DNA of 64,000 nucleotides. Origin: Meandrina meandrites (taxonomy: Eukaryota; Cnidaria; Anthozoa; Scleractinia; Meandrinidae). A program made the translations under genes and the position numbers. The first letter of the stretch is position 1, and every line of letters begins with the position of its first letter. Location of the stretch: contig OY855903.1 in NCBI GenBank assembly GCA_963693305.1, positions 22,656,755 through 22,720,754 of the forward strand, written 5' to 3'. The notes under the pieces are model-generated. The model did not search any database. It was not told where the DNA came from and saw only the letters and a program-made list of their open reading frames with translations. Below are positions 48,001-59,681 of the stretch, one piece after another.

Positions 48001-50048
48001 ATCACTCCACGAAAAGCAACATTTGTACAGTCCCGCGTGTATTATGTCACTCGGGATTCCCGCGAACACGTGAAAGAAAAGAGAGGATTAGAGCCGCCAT
48101 GTTGGCATGATGTTGTGTTACGAAGGAAAGCTAAGATAAAACTCGCCCAACGCGACATCAGAGTCTCATACTTATTTAGAGCTTCAGGGTTTCAGGGCTG
48201 GCTTCGACCTCTCAAAAACACCACTCTGGAGTCCCTAGACAGTACAAAAATACTGCTGCCCAGGACTCCAAAGAACGAAAATCAGTTTTGCGCTGTTCAC
48301 ATAACTAAACATTTCTTTCCAACAGACGAGTTGTTGAGCAAGATGCTTCATCGCTTGCCTTTAATGGAGAAGGCAGAGATTCGCCACTTGACCAATGGCC
48401 CAGAGAGCTTCACTCCCGACTCTCGGTATCTGTTGGGTGAGGTACCTGAGGTAGGTTGTCTTAGCTTCACGCAGCGATGTGGAAAGGATAAGTACTTTGC
48501 AAGCTAAACAATTTTCATTTTGCTAAAAGCTTGGCAGGCTGGAATAGTTTCTTTTCATGTGGACAAAGATGTATGTGCATCTTACCTTTTTGTTTCCTCA
48601 GAAACGAAACGATACTGTTTTGGATTCGATGTGAACTATTTACACAGTGGGGGCTACTATCCAATCAGGAGAACGCTCGTAACCACAATGTCAACACGTT
48701 GTACTAAAGGCAAACAATCTTGTAAAAACAGCAACATCAAAAATTATTGAGATCAATTACAAATAGAAATATCTGACGACTGCAATGCTTTTCAGTTCGA
48801 TTAAAGCGACGTGTTGGCGAAAAATATAAAGTTAGCTCTTTCCGTGTTTAATTGTTAAGTAAACATTCTAGCTATATTCTGAGAAAGAACAAAATTCCCA
48901 CCAATGAGAGCGCTTGCATGCGCAAACAAAGACACGATACCTTCGCGTGTGTCGTGTTTGCTAGCACGGAAGCCATGAAAAAGGGCAAGAGAAGGGTAAA
49001 ATTAGGAAGTTCTTTGTCGTCATTATCCTTCCGTGATCTGAAAACGAAACACTATTTCTTTTTGAAATAGCTCCTTGTTAGAATTTAGCTTTTTGGTCTT
49101 AGCAGAAGCATACTTGCTTGTGCTCTTGGATGGTGTACGAAAAATAGTAAGCTACAGAAAACTAAGGGGAGAAGGGTTGGTAGGTTGTTGTGGCTGTTGT
49201 CTGAGTTAAAGGGAGTTTTACTTTCTTCGAACCTTAATTGCAACGTGACTGATGCAGCTGAACCCAAAGATGACAGATTTGTAAAGTCCATCAGGTTATT
49301 CATAGTGTAGTACTTGGCGAAATAAGTTGGCCAGAAAGCTTTCATTGGCAGTTCCGTGGTGTTGCGATCACCAAATAACCTAAACATAAACAATACCCAA
49401 CCCTTAGGACAATAGCTAACCAACTGTAGCTTTTCGCAACACTAAGATGTGCCCAAGCCGTAAAAAAGATGTTAGACCTAATAAGGAATGATCATTTTAT
49501 TTCAAGGTGCGTAATTTCTATGTAGCCGCTGGTTTCAATTCTGGCGGTATCGCCAATGCCGGAGGCGCCGGGATGGCCCTTGCAGAATGGATCTCAGCTG
49601 GGGAGCCTACAATGGACCTCTCGTCTGTGGACATACGTCGCTTTGCCCCTCATCACAACAACAAACGTTACTTACAAGAGTGCGTGAAAGAGACCCTCAG
49701 CTGGCACTATCTGCTGCGGTTCCCGTACTCAGAGAGGAATCGTGCGCGCGGGCTCAGATGCTCGCCGTTATACTCTGAGCTAAATGCCGCCGGTGCATCA
49801 TGGGGTGATAAGATGGGATGGGAAGTTGCCAAGTGGTTTTCACTTCCGGGAGAAGGTACTGATGTAGACGTCTTTCTAAAGTCACAGTAAAGTGATGTCT
49901 CTCTGTGCGCTCACTTATTGCGGTTTTCAGTAACAAGCGAACTCTGAAATTCAAACCTCAGCCAACGGTTTAAGTTTTTCGCTGCCGTCAATCATCTAAG
50001 CGGACCTCTCGGGAAACAGAAGCTTACTTCAGCCGGGTCAAAAGGTCA

Positions 50049-50082
<34 letters not shown>

Positions 50083-53000
50083 TTTGTTTGTTTCTGTTTT
50101 TCAAGGTTCTTTGGCTGTTGCCATAATTTTGATTGACGGCAGCGAAAAACACAATCGTCAGTTGGGCTTTGAACTTCAGAGTTCGCATGATATTGAAAAC
50201 CGCACTGAATAATGACGTAACTTAAGAAAGATCTTCGATCATGGTCTGTCTGATTGGTTGCTTTTTCTTAAACTACACAGATAGAAAATTCAAAACAATG
50301 GACGGTAGTAACTTCCGAAACGCTTTTTTCAACTTGTCTTTGGGACATCTTCGTGGGGCATCTTCCCCAGCGGCCCATTTGAGCTTTTTCTTGTGCTCTA
50401 CTTCCTGTGGTTAACTGCTCAATTGTAGTTTAATACGTCTTGTGACTCAGATTGGTCGTCACTCGCACAGTACTTACACGCGAAAATTTTTAATCCTAGC
50501 AACAACACTCAATCCCTGTAGTGCTACGTCATCACTATGGAATGTTCTAGATCGAATATCAGATTTCGCTCTTGCGGCGGAAGAATGAATCACTAGGAGA
50601 GACCTTATTGTTTACTCAGGTCACATTAAACACTCTTTATTTTGTTTTGTGTGTGTACATGTAAACTCTGAGTTACATTGAAGTGTTTTCTTTTAATGTT
50701 TGACAAGACCACCCCCGGGAGAACGGTTTTGGCAAACCCAGCTGGCTTAGAAGTACAGAGGTGGAGTACAAGGCGTGTACTGAGGGGGTGGCTGTGGTGG
50801 ACTTGACCTCTCTCGGTCTATTTGAAATTGAGGTACGATCAGCAGACACTGTACAGTGAGTGAATACTCCTTCGTCTTCTGAAGTGTTTGATCAAGTCAA
50901 GTTTAAGTTGTAAATAAAAGGTGTTTAAAACAAATACCCGGAGGATTGGCGAATTGTGTAAAGGTCTGTAGAGCAGTTGGTCAGGTGTCGTTGATTTCTG
51001 AGATAGATTTCTCATGTAAAATCTTTAAGTGAACTAACTCATTTCTGTGAAGCAGAACGCTGTGCCTTTCACGTATTCAGTGGAATCCCGATTTCTCTAA
51101 CCTCATAGAGAAACGAAAATTGGTTCGAGAAATCGGAGAGTTCCGGTGAAAAGTCGGGGTTTAAAATTGCAGAGTTTGACTGAGTAAAGACGACTTTTTG
51201 GTTCGTGCAATCGGGCGGATTCGAGACGGAAATCGGGGGGTGCTTACCATTTAGCCAAGAAATCCCGAAGTTTTGGTTGAAAGTCAAATGGAACAGTAAT
51301 TTTCCGGAAAATCCTACCAGTACCTCCAGAGGAACTCCTCTTTTTCCGTTCGGAACGGAACGTCAGAAATTTCCTTACAATTTGAACGGTTTCCTAGTTC
51401 CAGTCTCCCATCAACGGAAAATAATAACAGGAAACCGAACTACAAATGGTAAGCGCCATCTCTTTCGGTTGGTTTACTGATTTTGGAAAATCCCTTCCCA
51501 TTATTCAATGGTCATCCCATCCGGTTCCTTCTGACAAATGGTATACGCCCGGGGATTCTACTTGAAATCTCCGAGAGGTGTAGGAAGCTGAAACAATGCC
51601 ATTTCAATAAGCAGGCCTAGGTTGACAAAATTCTCAGATGTTTGACAGACTTAACAGTACATCACAAACCATTGAAACCCATTTCGTCTTTCCATAGTCC
51701 ACTAAAGATGGAGAGATTGAGCAGTTTCTTCAGTATTTGTGTTCTAATGATGTTGCCACACCTGTGGGATGCTCTGTACGTACTTTGGTACTCAACAAAC
51801 ACGGTGGAATAGAATTGAGCTGCACTGTGATAAGAAAAACACCCAACAGGTGAGAGAATCAATCACTTAATTACAGGATATATTGTCATCTAGGTTTGAA
51901 GTACATTGCCGAGCAGTGGCGGATCCAGGGGGAGGGTCCGGGGGGTCCGGACCCCCTTATCAGACCTGACCCTTGTTTGAGACTGAAATTCTTACATCGA
52001 CAGGATCGTATATCAATTTTTAACTGGCTGGTGTTTTTTAATGAAACGCGTATTTGTTTTGCTACTAAACTAAATTCCAGGGATATTCAAGAATTTATTC
52101 CCCCCCCCCTCCCCCCCCCCCCCAAAAAAAATTCAACAGTCCTTTGGACCCCCCCAATCAAAAATTCCTGGATCCGCCCCTGCCGAGTAAAAAGGTGGTG
52201 GAATATGTCCTGATGTATTACCAAATTCTCCGAATTAACAACAAGGGAAACTAGTGGCGATGAGTGAAAAGAATCAATATTTTAAGCTTGGTACTGAAAG
52301 GGTTAGGAATTATAGGATAAGCAATGAGGGGTCAATGTGCTTCTGTTACTTACAAGTAACCTCTTCGGCCTGCCAGCCTGCCCACCTCAATTCTTGTAAC
52401 GATTGCTTGCTTAGAAATCTTACAGTGCGGCTACTATTACCGGGGTCACCCAGACAAAGTTAACCAATCACAAAGCAGAACGGAAACAATAGATTTCAAC
52501 ATTTTTAACTTCAGCCAATGAAATGTCGAATACAGAACAATGAAATTTCAACTTGTTCGTTCGGCACGAAAACGGATCGATACAAATTTTGGCTGTAAGG
52601 CACTGAGTTTTCAATTAATTTCGATTGTATCCCTTTTGAACTTGAGTAGTTGCGACAGCAACATTTTGAAGGTAAATATTAGCGATGTTTATGAAAGAGA
52701 AGTTCGAAACAGGGAAAGCAACGACCGTATTGTTTGTCTCAACTGTTGCGTGGCGGAGTTCGCTCGTGACAATTTTAAGTTTTCTCTACGCCATCAACTG
52801 GAGTTTTGGTAGTACCATTTGGAAAATGAATACAAGTAATGCTAGCGAGGGAAGACTTTCTTCACGGCATAACCTACAAGTGAAACCTAAGATTCCAACT
52901 TTTTGTGTTTGAGTAAATAACAATTTGTTCACTCGTGAAGTCCGTGAAGCTTATGCAGTTTATGCTGAATATAGCCTTAGCTAGCGTTGACGCTTAGAAT

Positions 53001-54348
53001 TAAAAATTTGAGTAGTTTTACATGCTGTCAATGAATGTCACTTGTCATGCAAGTTTAATTTGCAATCTCTGTGAAAGCAGTGAACGCGACGGCTTTTTGT
53101 TTGGCAAATTGTGTGGCGGAATTTGATTCTCGAAAAAAAAAAATCTTAACCGCCGGCCGTTTCACTATTTTCTTGCAAATGTGACAATGCAGGACGCAGG
53201 ACGAATTCCGAACAGGAAAATAGGTTTTGTTTTCAACACTGACTAGCATACAAGTGAAATTGCTCTATAAACTTTTCTTTCCGAAATAAATTCCTTCACA
53301 AGCTCAGTGTCGAGTTGTTGGTCTCGGAAGAGGAAACCATTGAAGTGTTGAGATGCTAGAGAAAACCGGGCGGTGGTTAAGTTTGAAAATTCAAATACGC
53401 CACGTATCGTGCAACAGTTGAAACAAACGGTACGGTCGTTGCTTTCCCTGTTTCGAACTTCTCTTTCATAAACATCGCTAATATTTACCTTCAAAATGTT
53501 GCTGTCACAACTACTCAAGTTCAAAAGGGATACAATCGAAATTAATTGAAAACTCAGTGCCTTACAGCCAAAATTTGTATCGATCTGTTTTCGTGGCGAA
53601 CGAACAAGTTGAAATTTCATTGTTCTGTACTCGGCATTTTATTGGCTGAAGTTAAAAATGTTGAAATCTATTGTTTCCGTTCTGCTTTGTGATTGGTTAA
53701 CTTTGTCTGGGTGACCCCGGAAATAGTAGCCGCACTGTAATCGTGAGCAAAATCTGGAAATGATCCGGAGTGCTTCTCCGCAGATTTCACATGCCTTGTT
53801 ATTCAAGATATCAGCTTCTTCTCAGAAAAGGGAAAAACGGAGGAATTGTTCACAGGCTTAATCGAATCGTGCAATTACTGTAGGGCGTTATTGAAGAACA
53901 AGGCACTGGCGATGTTGTTGATATCTTCAAATTTAGCTGTTAACACACAGACAATGTATTTCCTTTTATCGTTGTTTCAAACAGGTTTCTAATCTTGCTA
54001 GATAATTCAGAACGCGTAACCGTGGCTCAGTCCCTGATTTCGCGCAACATCCCATCAGACTCCACGATCACATTCCGTAACATTCAATCAGGATACGTTA
54101 TTCTGGGAGTAATGGGCCCGAATTCGCGCCAGTTGCTTCAAACCCTGACACAGACATCCTTGGACGATAGTCAATTTCCGGTGAACACAGGGAAGGTAAA
54201 ATACATTTGTTCATGATGATTTCGAAGTAAATAATGCTAGAATATTCGAGTTATGGCTAAAAGAACGCAAATATGAAAGAATAGAAGCTCTAGTTATGTT
54301 TGTTTTTGCACAAGAGAAAATTACTTTACTCTAAGAAAACCAATCCGT

Positions 54349-54380
<32 letters not shown>

Positions 54381-57231
54381 CAGTCAGTCAGTCAGTCAGT
54401 CAGTCAGTCAGTCAGTCAGTCAGTCAGTCAGTCAGTCAGTCAGTTAATGCCGTTGTGTAGTATTGTAGACGTTAAGAACAATTGCGTTATCTGCAGGACA
54501 TTGACTTGGGCTATGCTACGGGCGTCAGGGCCTTCAGAACCAGTTATTTTGGTGACCAGGAAAACGACTGGAAACTTTTGGTTCCCTCTGAGGTGAGCTC
54601 CTGCACCGAATAGACGGCTTAATATGCGCATTAGATTTAGTTAATAATCATGTTAAAAATAATTTCTGGTTTTGGGGTGTAGTTCGTGATTCTTGGTTTG
54701 TTGATTGAGTGATTTTCCATTGAATGTCGTAACCCCAGAACCAAAGTAATCACTCTGGCCAATCACAAAGGAAACACCCAATCCACTGAACCAATCAAAA
54801 CGCCAAGAAAAGACACAGCCGGCACAAAACGCGCGAAAGCGTGTGTGAACGAGTCACGTTTGGTGTTGGTTTTTCTTCTGATTGGTTGAGAAATTAAGAG
54901 GCGGGAATATTTTGAACCAGTAACTAAGCGTAGTAATGTTAAGGGGGGAGACTCTTAACTACAGATCCAGAGCAGTTGCTAAGGGATTACTGAAGACTGT
55001 ATTTTGTAACGCTAAATGGTGAATTTTATTTGGGGGTACACCTGCTTTGAAAAATGTATCACTGCGCGTGCGATACTAGTGCCAGTCCTAAACCGCGCGT
55101 TAGAATTTAAAATCCCTAAAACTTCACGGAAACAAGGTAAAGTTCCGATTTCTTTTAAGAATCAGAGATAACGTCACCGTCTTTATAATCTGACGTATGC
55201 CTTTACCGTTTACACGAAAAAAGGAAACGCTACTGATGAAAGTCTGTAAATACGAGTGTTTATTACGCCATAACTCTTATAATTTCACAAAAACGATACG
55301 TCACCTTACGCATGTGGACGTTCTTTATCTATTGACGCTCATTTCAATTAAAATCTATAAACCGTTTGAGTTTTAGGGTTTTTTCTATTCTGGTTACGTG
55401 ATGCGTTAAATATGACCGTGACTTGAAACTCTTGGAGGAATCTTCAATAGAACAAACTCGTGCAAAAAGCTTATCTCTATGAGGTTTTGTTTCCAAAATA
55501 TGGCAATACGAAACCTGCCTTAGAAACAAATTAGTAGTTAAGAGTCAACCCCCTTAAACCAAAGCAAATGTGAATTAATTTCTGCACTCAAGTGAAGGTC
55601 GCTCTGTAATTTCACTTTACCTAGAGAAGTGTTATATGCGCTTCTCCAAATTTCGCTTTAAAAGCGAGAATTTTTCTCGTTGTAAGAAAAAGTTTGCGGA
55701 ACTTTGTTTGCTTCATGCTCTTTTTCTTCATGCAGTTTGTAGTTTGTCTGTACCGTGATCTAATAGAGGCCGGCAGAGGTCTGGGTGTCAAGAACGCGGG
55801 TCGGTCAGCGGTTGATTGTTTACGGATTGAAAGAGTCATTCCTCAGATGGGAAGTGAACTGACGTCATTTATCACTCCATGGGAGGCGGGAATTGAGGAC
55901 AGAGTTCAACTGAACAAGGTACAGTGCAAACCTTGTCTATCAGTAGCCGTTTAGGGAACTTAAGATACAGACGTTTACGCGGCAACGGCGACCTGGCAGT
56001 CTGGGTGGACGGGTAAAGGTAAAGTATCTTCAGATACTGGGGACGAGCTTTGCGATTATGTCGAACCATTAGTCATATCAGTTGTAATTTATTAAATCAG
56101 TCTATTTTGTCTTTTCATGGCCACGTTTGAAATGTCCTTTACCCAGTCCTAATTGGTCTCCACGTCACCGTCGCCGCGGAAACGTCTGTATCTTAAGCAG
56201 CCTAAATTGTTAATCAGTTAACCGGGATTCAATTCTGTAAGTCAAAACGTTGGTACGAGGCACAAGCAAACCTTGAATTAACATCTGTCACATCCGTTGT
56301 TTGAAGTTTCACGCAACGGGACTTTTCATTGAGCGTCTAAGTGCGCGTGAGTAATCTGTAGCCGCTAGAAATTCTAAGAAATGTGCAGAACTGTCGAGCT
56401 ACTGTCGAGTTTTATCTTTCTAAGCCTGGTCATCATGGCGTAACTAACACTTAGACGGGGTTCCCACCGAACAAAAAACTGACAGTTACCCATGCGAAGA
56501 AAAGCCTTCCTCGACAAGGAAGGAAATGGAGAGAGAGAGAGAGCCTAGGATAGAGGTTAGGGTGAAGCAAGAAAATTACGAACGTCGGAAATAAATGCAC
56601 AAACTGCGAATGTTTAATAACTTGTAACTACTGTTCTAGGGCCACTATGACCCATGCGGCAGAAAAAGGCGTATTGTACTCTCGTGTCACAAATGATTTA
56701 TCATTATCCTTGTGATCATCACATCCTCACTCTCACCATCACCCTCCTCCTCCTCCTCCTCCTCCTCCTCCTCCTCCTCCTCCTCATCGCGATCGTCGTC
56801 GGCGTCAGCGACGTCGTCATCATCACAGTACCCTCTTTAATTGCTTTCGAGTTCTTCATTAACCGCAACAATCCGGTTTTCTCATTTCACTCAACGAACC
56901 GTTCCCTTTTTCTCACTGCTCTTTTTAGAATTGCGATTTTATCGGAAAACTAGCTCTTCTTGACGGTCAGGACCAACAACAAAAGAAACGTCTTGTGCAT
57001 ATTACTCTTCAAGAACACGACGACAACAACTACCCGTGGGGAGGGGAGCCGATCCTTAGAAATGGCTCGTTAGCGGGATCGACGACAAGTGCGTGTCACA
57101 GCTTCAAGCTCGGCCAGCCAGCGTGTCTAGGATACTTGGAGGGGGTGGGAAAGGACTTTGCTGTTCAAGATGGGCGATACGAGATTGACATAGCTGGGAA
57201 CTTGTTCCCTGTTTCGGTCTCTTTTCATTAG
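39059..57231 (+). CDS. Mitochondrial FAD-dependent SARDH/DMGDH/PDPR-family protein (at least 16 coding exons)
   Basis: Coding exons: 39059-39265, 41658-41791, 43213-43294, 43970-44054, 44944-45025, 45210-45331, 46265-46285, 47068-47314, 48326-48450, 49507-49855, 50708-50832, 51698-51849, 53985-54195, 54497-54592, 55736-55918, 56929-57231. All join in phase to 841 aa plus an unseen first exon. The N-terminal half is a DAO-type FAD oxidoreductase: VVCGGGIVGCSVAYHLAKLG, LTCGTTWHAAGLLGKL, GPESFTPDSRYLLGE, AAGFNSGGIANAGGAG. The C-terminal half is aminomethyltransferase (GCV_T)-like: GVMGPNSRQLLQ, VDCLRIERVIPQMGSEL, TPWEAGIED, WGGEPILRNG, GRYEIDIAG. Overall layout (QWAWEIGQ, EWSGGLMSGGFE, CSPLYSELNAAGASW) is closest to PDPR, the PDH-phosphatase regulatory subunit, but the WHAAG histidine that carries covalent FAD in SARDH and DMGDH is retained. 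Either role remains possible. Introns are loaded with TIR elements. Confidence 0.88.
39677..41089. mobile_element. 1.4-kb TIR element with perfect 9-bp TSD
   Basis: The ends GGGARAGGACAAAACATGG continue as more than 100 bp of iterated GGACCC/GGGTCC motifs in inverse orientation. TGGCAAACC is duplicated exactly (39668-39676 and 41090-41098). A second inner inverted pair (AAAGCCAAATCACATGGACCC) is present, as is a fragment of the 46064 family at 40014-40058. No transposase is recognisable. It lies in the intron after the FAD-binding exon. Confidence 0.88.
41448..41482. repeat. GAT/ATT microsatellite
   Basis: A (GAT)n run passing into (ATT)n within the same intron. Confidence 0.85.
43355..43545. 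mobile_element. About 190-bp TIR element, CGCTGCYGTCAATCAT ends
   Basis: Left CGCTGCTGTCAATCAT and right ATGATTGACTTCAGCG are inverted repeats. The interior matches, in inverse orientation, the element core at about 49979-50156 (blocks GAGAGGTCCGCTTAGATGAT and AACAGAAACAAACAAAATGG). Exact ends and TSD are uncertain. Confidence 0.7.
44305..44445. repeat. 26-bp tandem repeat, about five units
   Basis: The unit TTCCACTCCTGTTTGCTTGC-GGTTAG repeats with substitutions, flanked by a degenerate inverted pair rich in GACTCGG/CCGAGTC (about 44100-44165 and 44540-44600). This suggests a decayed TIR element with an internal minisatellite. Confidence 0.65.
46064..46184. mobile_element. 121-bp TIR element with perfect 9-bp TSD
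   Basis: Arms of about 40 bp starting TAGTCTCCTTTGCAGCCG are inverted copies with a few mismatches. GTGGAATTG is duplicated exactly (46055-46063 and 46185-46193). It ends 80 bp before the 21-nt exon at 46265. Relatives: 24780-24843, 40014-40058 (partial) and probably 3806-3975. Confidence 0.92.
46265..46285 (+). other. 21-nt coding microexon of the FAD-enzyme gene
   Basis: The exon reads WAWEIGQ between TGTTAAAG and GTAAGAGA. Both neighbours end and begin in phase 0. The residues supply the conserved QWAYELG-like motif that follows NCGG in this protein family; without it the protein would lack seven residues of the FAD-domain fold. Confidence 0.85.
46600..46876. mobile_element. Fold-back element with arms of about 115 bp
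   Basis: Left arm around 46621-46735 and right arm 46748-46862 are inverted copies, for example GGCATGGTACACT against AGTGTACCATGCC and CCAAAAATTAGTAAATT against AATTTACTAATTTTTGG. A related but shorter sequence occurs at about 61705-61795 (AACAACTTGAAAAGTTTAGC). It lies in the intron following the microexon. Confidence 0.85.
47538..47806. mobile_element. TIR element with three internal 40-bp repeats
   Basis: The ends are GCTCCCAAYCGWGTTCGC-type motifs followed by CACCCACCGAGTTCGC, in inverse orientation at the two sides. Between them three copies of a roughly 40-bp unit (TTTCTCAC..TTAAAGAACGAGAAA..TTCTAGA) lie at about 47598-47719. TSD not resolved. Confidence 0.7.
47814..47938. mobile_element. 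125-bp palindromic element
   Basis: The sequence GAGCCGTACTAGGGAATATT is mirrored by AACATTCCCCAGTACGGCTC, with an inner palindrome ACGGACC..GGTCCGT. It is responsible for most of the spurious 259-aa ORF that overlaps the real exon 48326-48450. Confidence 0.75.
49909..50212. mobile_element. About 300-bp TIR element, related to 43355-43545
   Basis: Arms of about 85 bp contain GCGGTTTTCA, GCGAACTCTGAA and TTTTTCGCTGCCGTCAAT in inverse orientation. The central part matches 43355-43545. It starts about 50 bp after the donor of the exon ending at 49855. Confidence 0.75.
51914..52182. mobile_element. 269-bp hAT5-like element, 5-bp TSD
   Basis: Ends CAGTGGCGGATCCAGG and the inverse of CCTGGATCCGCCCCTG. 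CCGAG is duplicated (51909-51913 and 52183-52187). The interior has G- and C-homopolymer runs. It is in the intron after the exon ending at 51849. Confidence 0.85.
52423..53737. mobile_element. 1.3-kb element with arms of more than 300 bp
   Basis: The ends CAGTGCGGCTACTATTWCCG are inverted, and arms of about 330 bp are nearly identical. Both arms encode, in opposite orientations, the same spurious peptide beginning MKFQLVRS. High arm identity indicates recent insertion or arm conversion. I did not find a clear TSD. It fills most of a 2.1-kb intron. Confidence 0.82.
54356..54445. repeat. (CAGT)n microsatellite
   Basis: About 22 perfect tetranucleotide units, 50 bp upstream of the exon at 54497-54592. 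It yields a spurious (SVSQ)n peptide. Confidence 0.97.
54943..55553. mobile_element. 611-bp element flanked by TTAA
   Basis: Ends GGGGGGAGACTCTTAACTAC and GTAGTTAAGAGTCAACCCCC are inverted repeats, directly flanked by TTAA on both sides (54939-54942 and 55554-55557). A TTAA target is typical of piggyBac and Kolobok elements. No transposase ORF is seen. Confidence 0.75.
56743..56785. repeat. (CTC)n microsatellite
   Basis: About 14 units of CTC, in the last intron of the FAD-enzyme gene, about 145 bp before the final exon. Confidence 0.95.
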
Positions 57232-58370
57232 AAAAAAAAATGAAAGTTAAATTCTTATAGATAGTTTCAGAATTTCATAAGTTTGTATTAACCTATTTTC
57301 TTACATAGTCTTTATGGTCTTAGTTAGCAATTTCCCAAGGTAGGAATCTGTATTTTTCATATCGTATATGTTACTTTGTTGTTATGTTGTTTGGGTATTT
57401 GTGGATGGGGCTTTTAATAGTAATTATGCTGCACAGAAATTATAATTAACTATTTCGAGTGAAATATATATTTCTGATCAAAAACAAAATGAAAACAGAA
57501 CAGTATCCTCAAAGAGGCAATGTGAGGAAAAAAAATAAGAATAAATTAGGGAATCTTTTAAATTTACGGAATTCTTTAACTTACTACTCTATGAATTTTA
57601 TCAAGAGAAAAATGATTTTCTCTTGATTTTATGAATTATTTAATCGAATGTGGAAGCAAAAGTTCTAAATAAATATTATCTTTTGTAGTAATTCTCAGAT
57701 GAAATGCTCTACAAAGGAGCCATACGCGACGCTGTAACGTGTATTTTACGCAGCCATTTTTTACCTTATTTTTTGTAAAATTCATTAACTATTTATGAGG
57801 ATGCAAACCAACCAATCTCAGCACAGTATTCAGATCACATGTACACAACTGTAAACCCCAATACAAATCAAACAATAGAATTAACTTTTGATACAAACTC
57901 CTGCTCAGTTAATTAGTATTCATTAACTTTTGATACAGATCTCTGCCGAATCGCATAACAATACTTTGCCTTCAATTTATTGTTTTCATTTCACAAGTAG
58001 AATAAAAAATTCGCGTCCGATCTGTATGGCCGTTTACAATGGCTCGCCTATCGACTCGCCATTGTAAACGCCCATACAGATCTCCCGCTCATGTCTTACC
58101 TGCTACTTAAAAGTTCGATACCAAAGTGTCTAAATAAACAGCTAATGAAATAAAGTTTGACCCAGCCGCGTTTTCCTTTTCATTTCCGTAACCAGCTCGG
58201 AAGTTGATTCGCATCTATCTCACCTTGTGAATGTCAGGAGAATCGAGATATTGATCACAAAGTGGAAGCTTCTTTTAATTTAGAATCACATTCCAGTAGC
58301 AGAATTTAAGGACGTGGATGTAACGGTAGTGAATGATGAAGTGAAAGCTTTTGAAAGCTGTCAATGAAAG
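57232..58370. other. FAD-enzyme 3' flank
   Basis: AT-rich with no gene seen. AATAAA occurs at about 57669 and could serve as a polyadenylation signal. A 67-bp hairpin (GATCTGTATGG..CGTTTACAATGGC and its inverse) is at about 58017-58083. Confidence 0.4.
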
Positions 58371-58620
58371 CTCTTATTGTTGTACTGTTTATTATGCTGT
58401 ACGAAGTGGACCATTTAAAAGAAACTGTTGAACTGTACTTTCATGTTGTACTGTTTATTATGCTGTACAAGGTGGTTCTAATTTTTAATTCTGCCGATAA
58501 AACCCTAGTGTCTGACTTTTCAAATGAAAGCTAATGAGCAGTACTTTCAAGCGATACAACAGATGCTGTTTCTTTTTCAAAATTGCAAAATGCAATTTTT
58601 TCCTTTAGTCGTATACTTTA

Positions 58621-58813
58621 AGCCTGGTTCACACTAGCGACATAACGGCAAGGTCACGGCAAGGATGTTTTATGTCACCAGTGTGAACAACATAACATAA
58701 CATAACGACATAGTAGGAACATAAGGACATAAGAATAACGACATAAAGAAAGAATTGAACTTTTCTTTATGTCGTTATGTCCATGTGGTTATGCCGCTAA
58801 TGTGAACCAGGCT
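58621..58813. mobile_element. 193-bp TIR element with TTA duplication
   Basis: Ends AGCCTGGTTCACACTAGC and GCTAATGTGAACCAGGCT are inverted repeats. TTA flanks both sides (58618-58620, 58814-58816), as for PIF/Harbinger. The interior repeats GACATAA-like motifs. Confidence 0.82.
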
Positions 58814-59042
58814 TTAGGGCTCTTGGTAGAAAAGACATATCTACTGAGGAACTAAATTTAATTACACCATCACTGTTTATTGCATGCTGTGCAATCTGTT
58901 TCCAAGTCTATGGACAAAGCCCTAGTGAGTGACCATTCAAATAAAAGTTATTGAACACTACTTTCATGTGATACTGTTATGCTGTACAAGGTGGTTCCAA
59001 CTTTTAAGTCTGTGGATAAAACCCTAGTGTGTGACCATTCAA

Positions 59043-59681
59043 TCGGGGGTGGAAGCGGAATCATTGGACTGTGGATATTCACGATTCCTGTCTTGTTTTA
59101 CCTCAATGATTCATGATTCATTTATAAATTTCATTTGATATTCATGATTCATTTTATTGCTTTCATCCAGTTTTCAAAATCCAGTTTTCCAGTTTCTGTT
59201 GTTTTTTCGGTTACATTGTATGCTAGTGCAAAGTCTACTTTCCCAAATGGAGACTTTGCTAGCTCGGAATTATTATGCCGGAAACCGAAGTAAAATATTT
59301 CTCTGATTTCTGTCGTTAAATTATTTCTAAAATATTCAATGTGTGTAATATACCTAATCACAGTCAACCTGATGTCAAGCCAAGGGTGTATTCGCGTTTT
59401 CAGTGTTTCTTTAGGGGGGTCTGGGGGCATATTCGCTGAGAAGATTTTTAAAAAGAGATGCTCAGAAATGCTATTTCCAGCCATTTTTGTGACATATTTG
59501 TTAAGAAGTTTAGTAGTTTACATTCTATATTCACACGCCTCCAGTATCGATATAACTGATTCATGATTCTTTTAGCCACCTTTCGTTATTCATGATTCCG
59601 AAGTTTTAAATACGAAGATTCATGATTCATACCATTTTTACAGCTATGATTCATGAATCATGATTCTGCTTCCACCCCCGA
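59043..59681. mobile_element. 639-bp TIR element inserted in the 105-bp array
   Basis: Ends TCGGGGGTGGAAGC are perfect inverted repeats. CATTCAA is duplicated (59036-59042 and 59682-59688). Both duplicates belong to the array unit, so it inserted into an existing repeat. ATTCATGATTCA is iterated inside. A 111-codon minus-strand ORF (59149-59484) has no family I know. Confidence 0.82.

Noticed and set aside
47728..48507. 259-aa plus-strand ORF
   Set aside because: It runs through two palindromic elements and intron sequence and only overlaps the real exon 48326-48450 in its last part.
52540..53620. Two convergent ORFs with the same MKFQLVRS start
   Set aside because: They are mirror copies in the long arms of one transposable element, not a gene pair.
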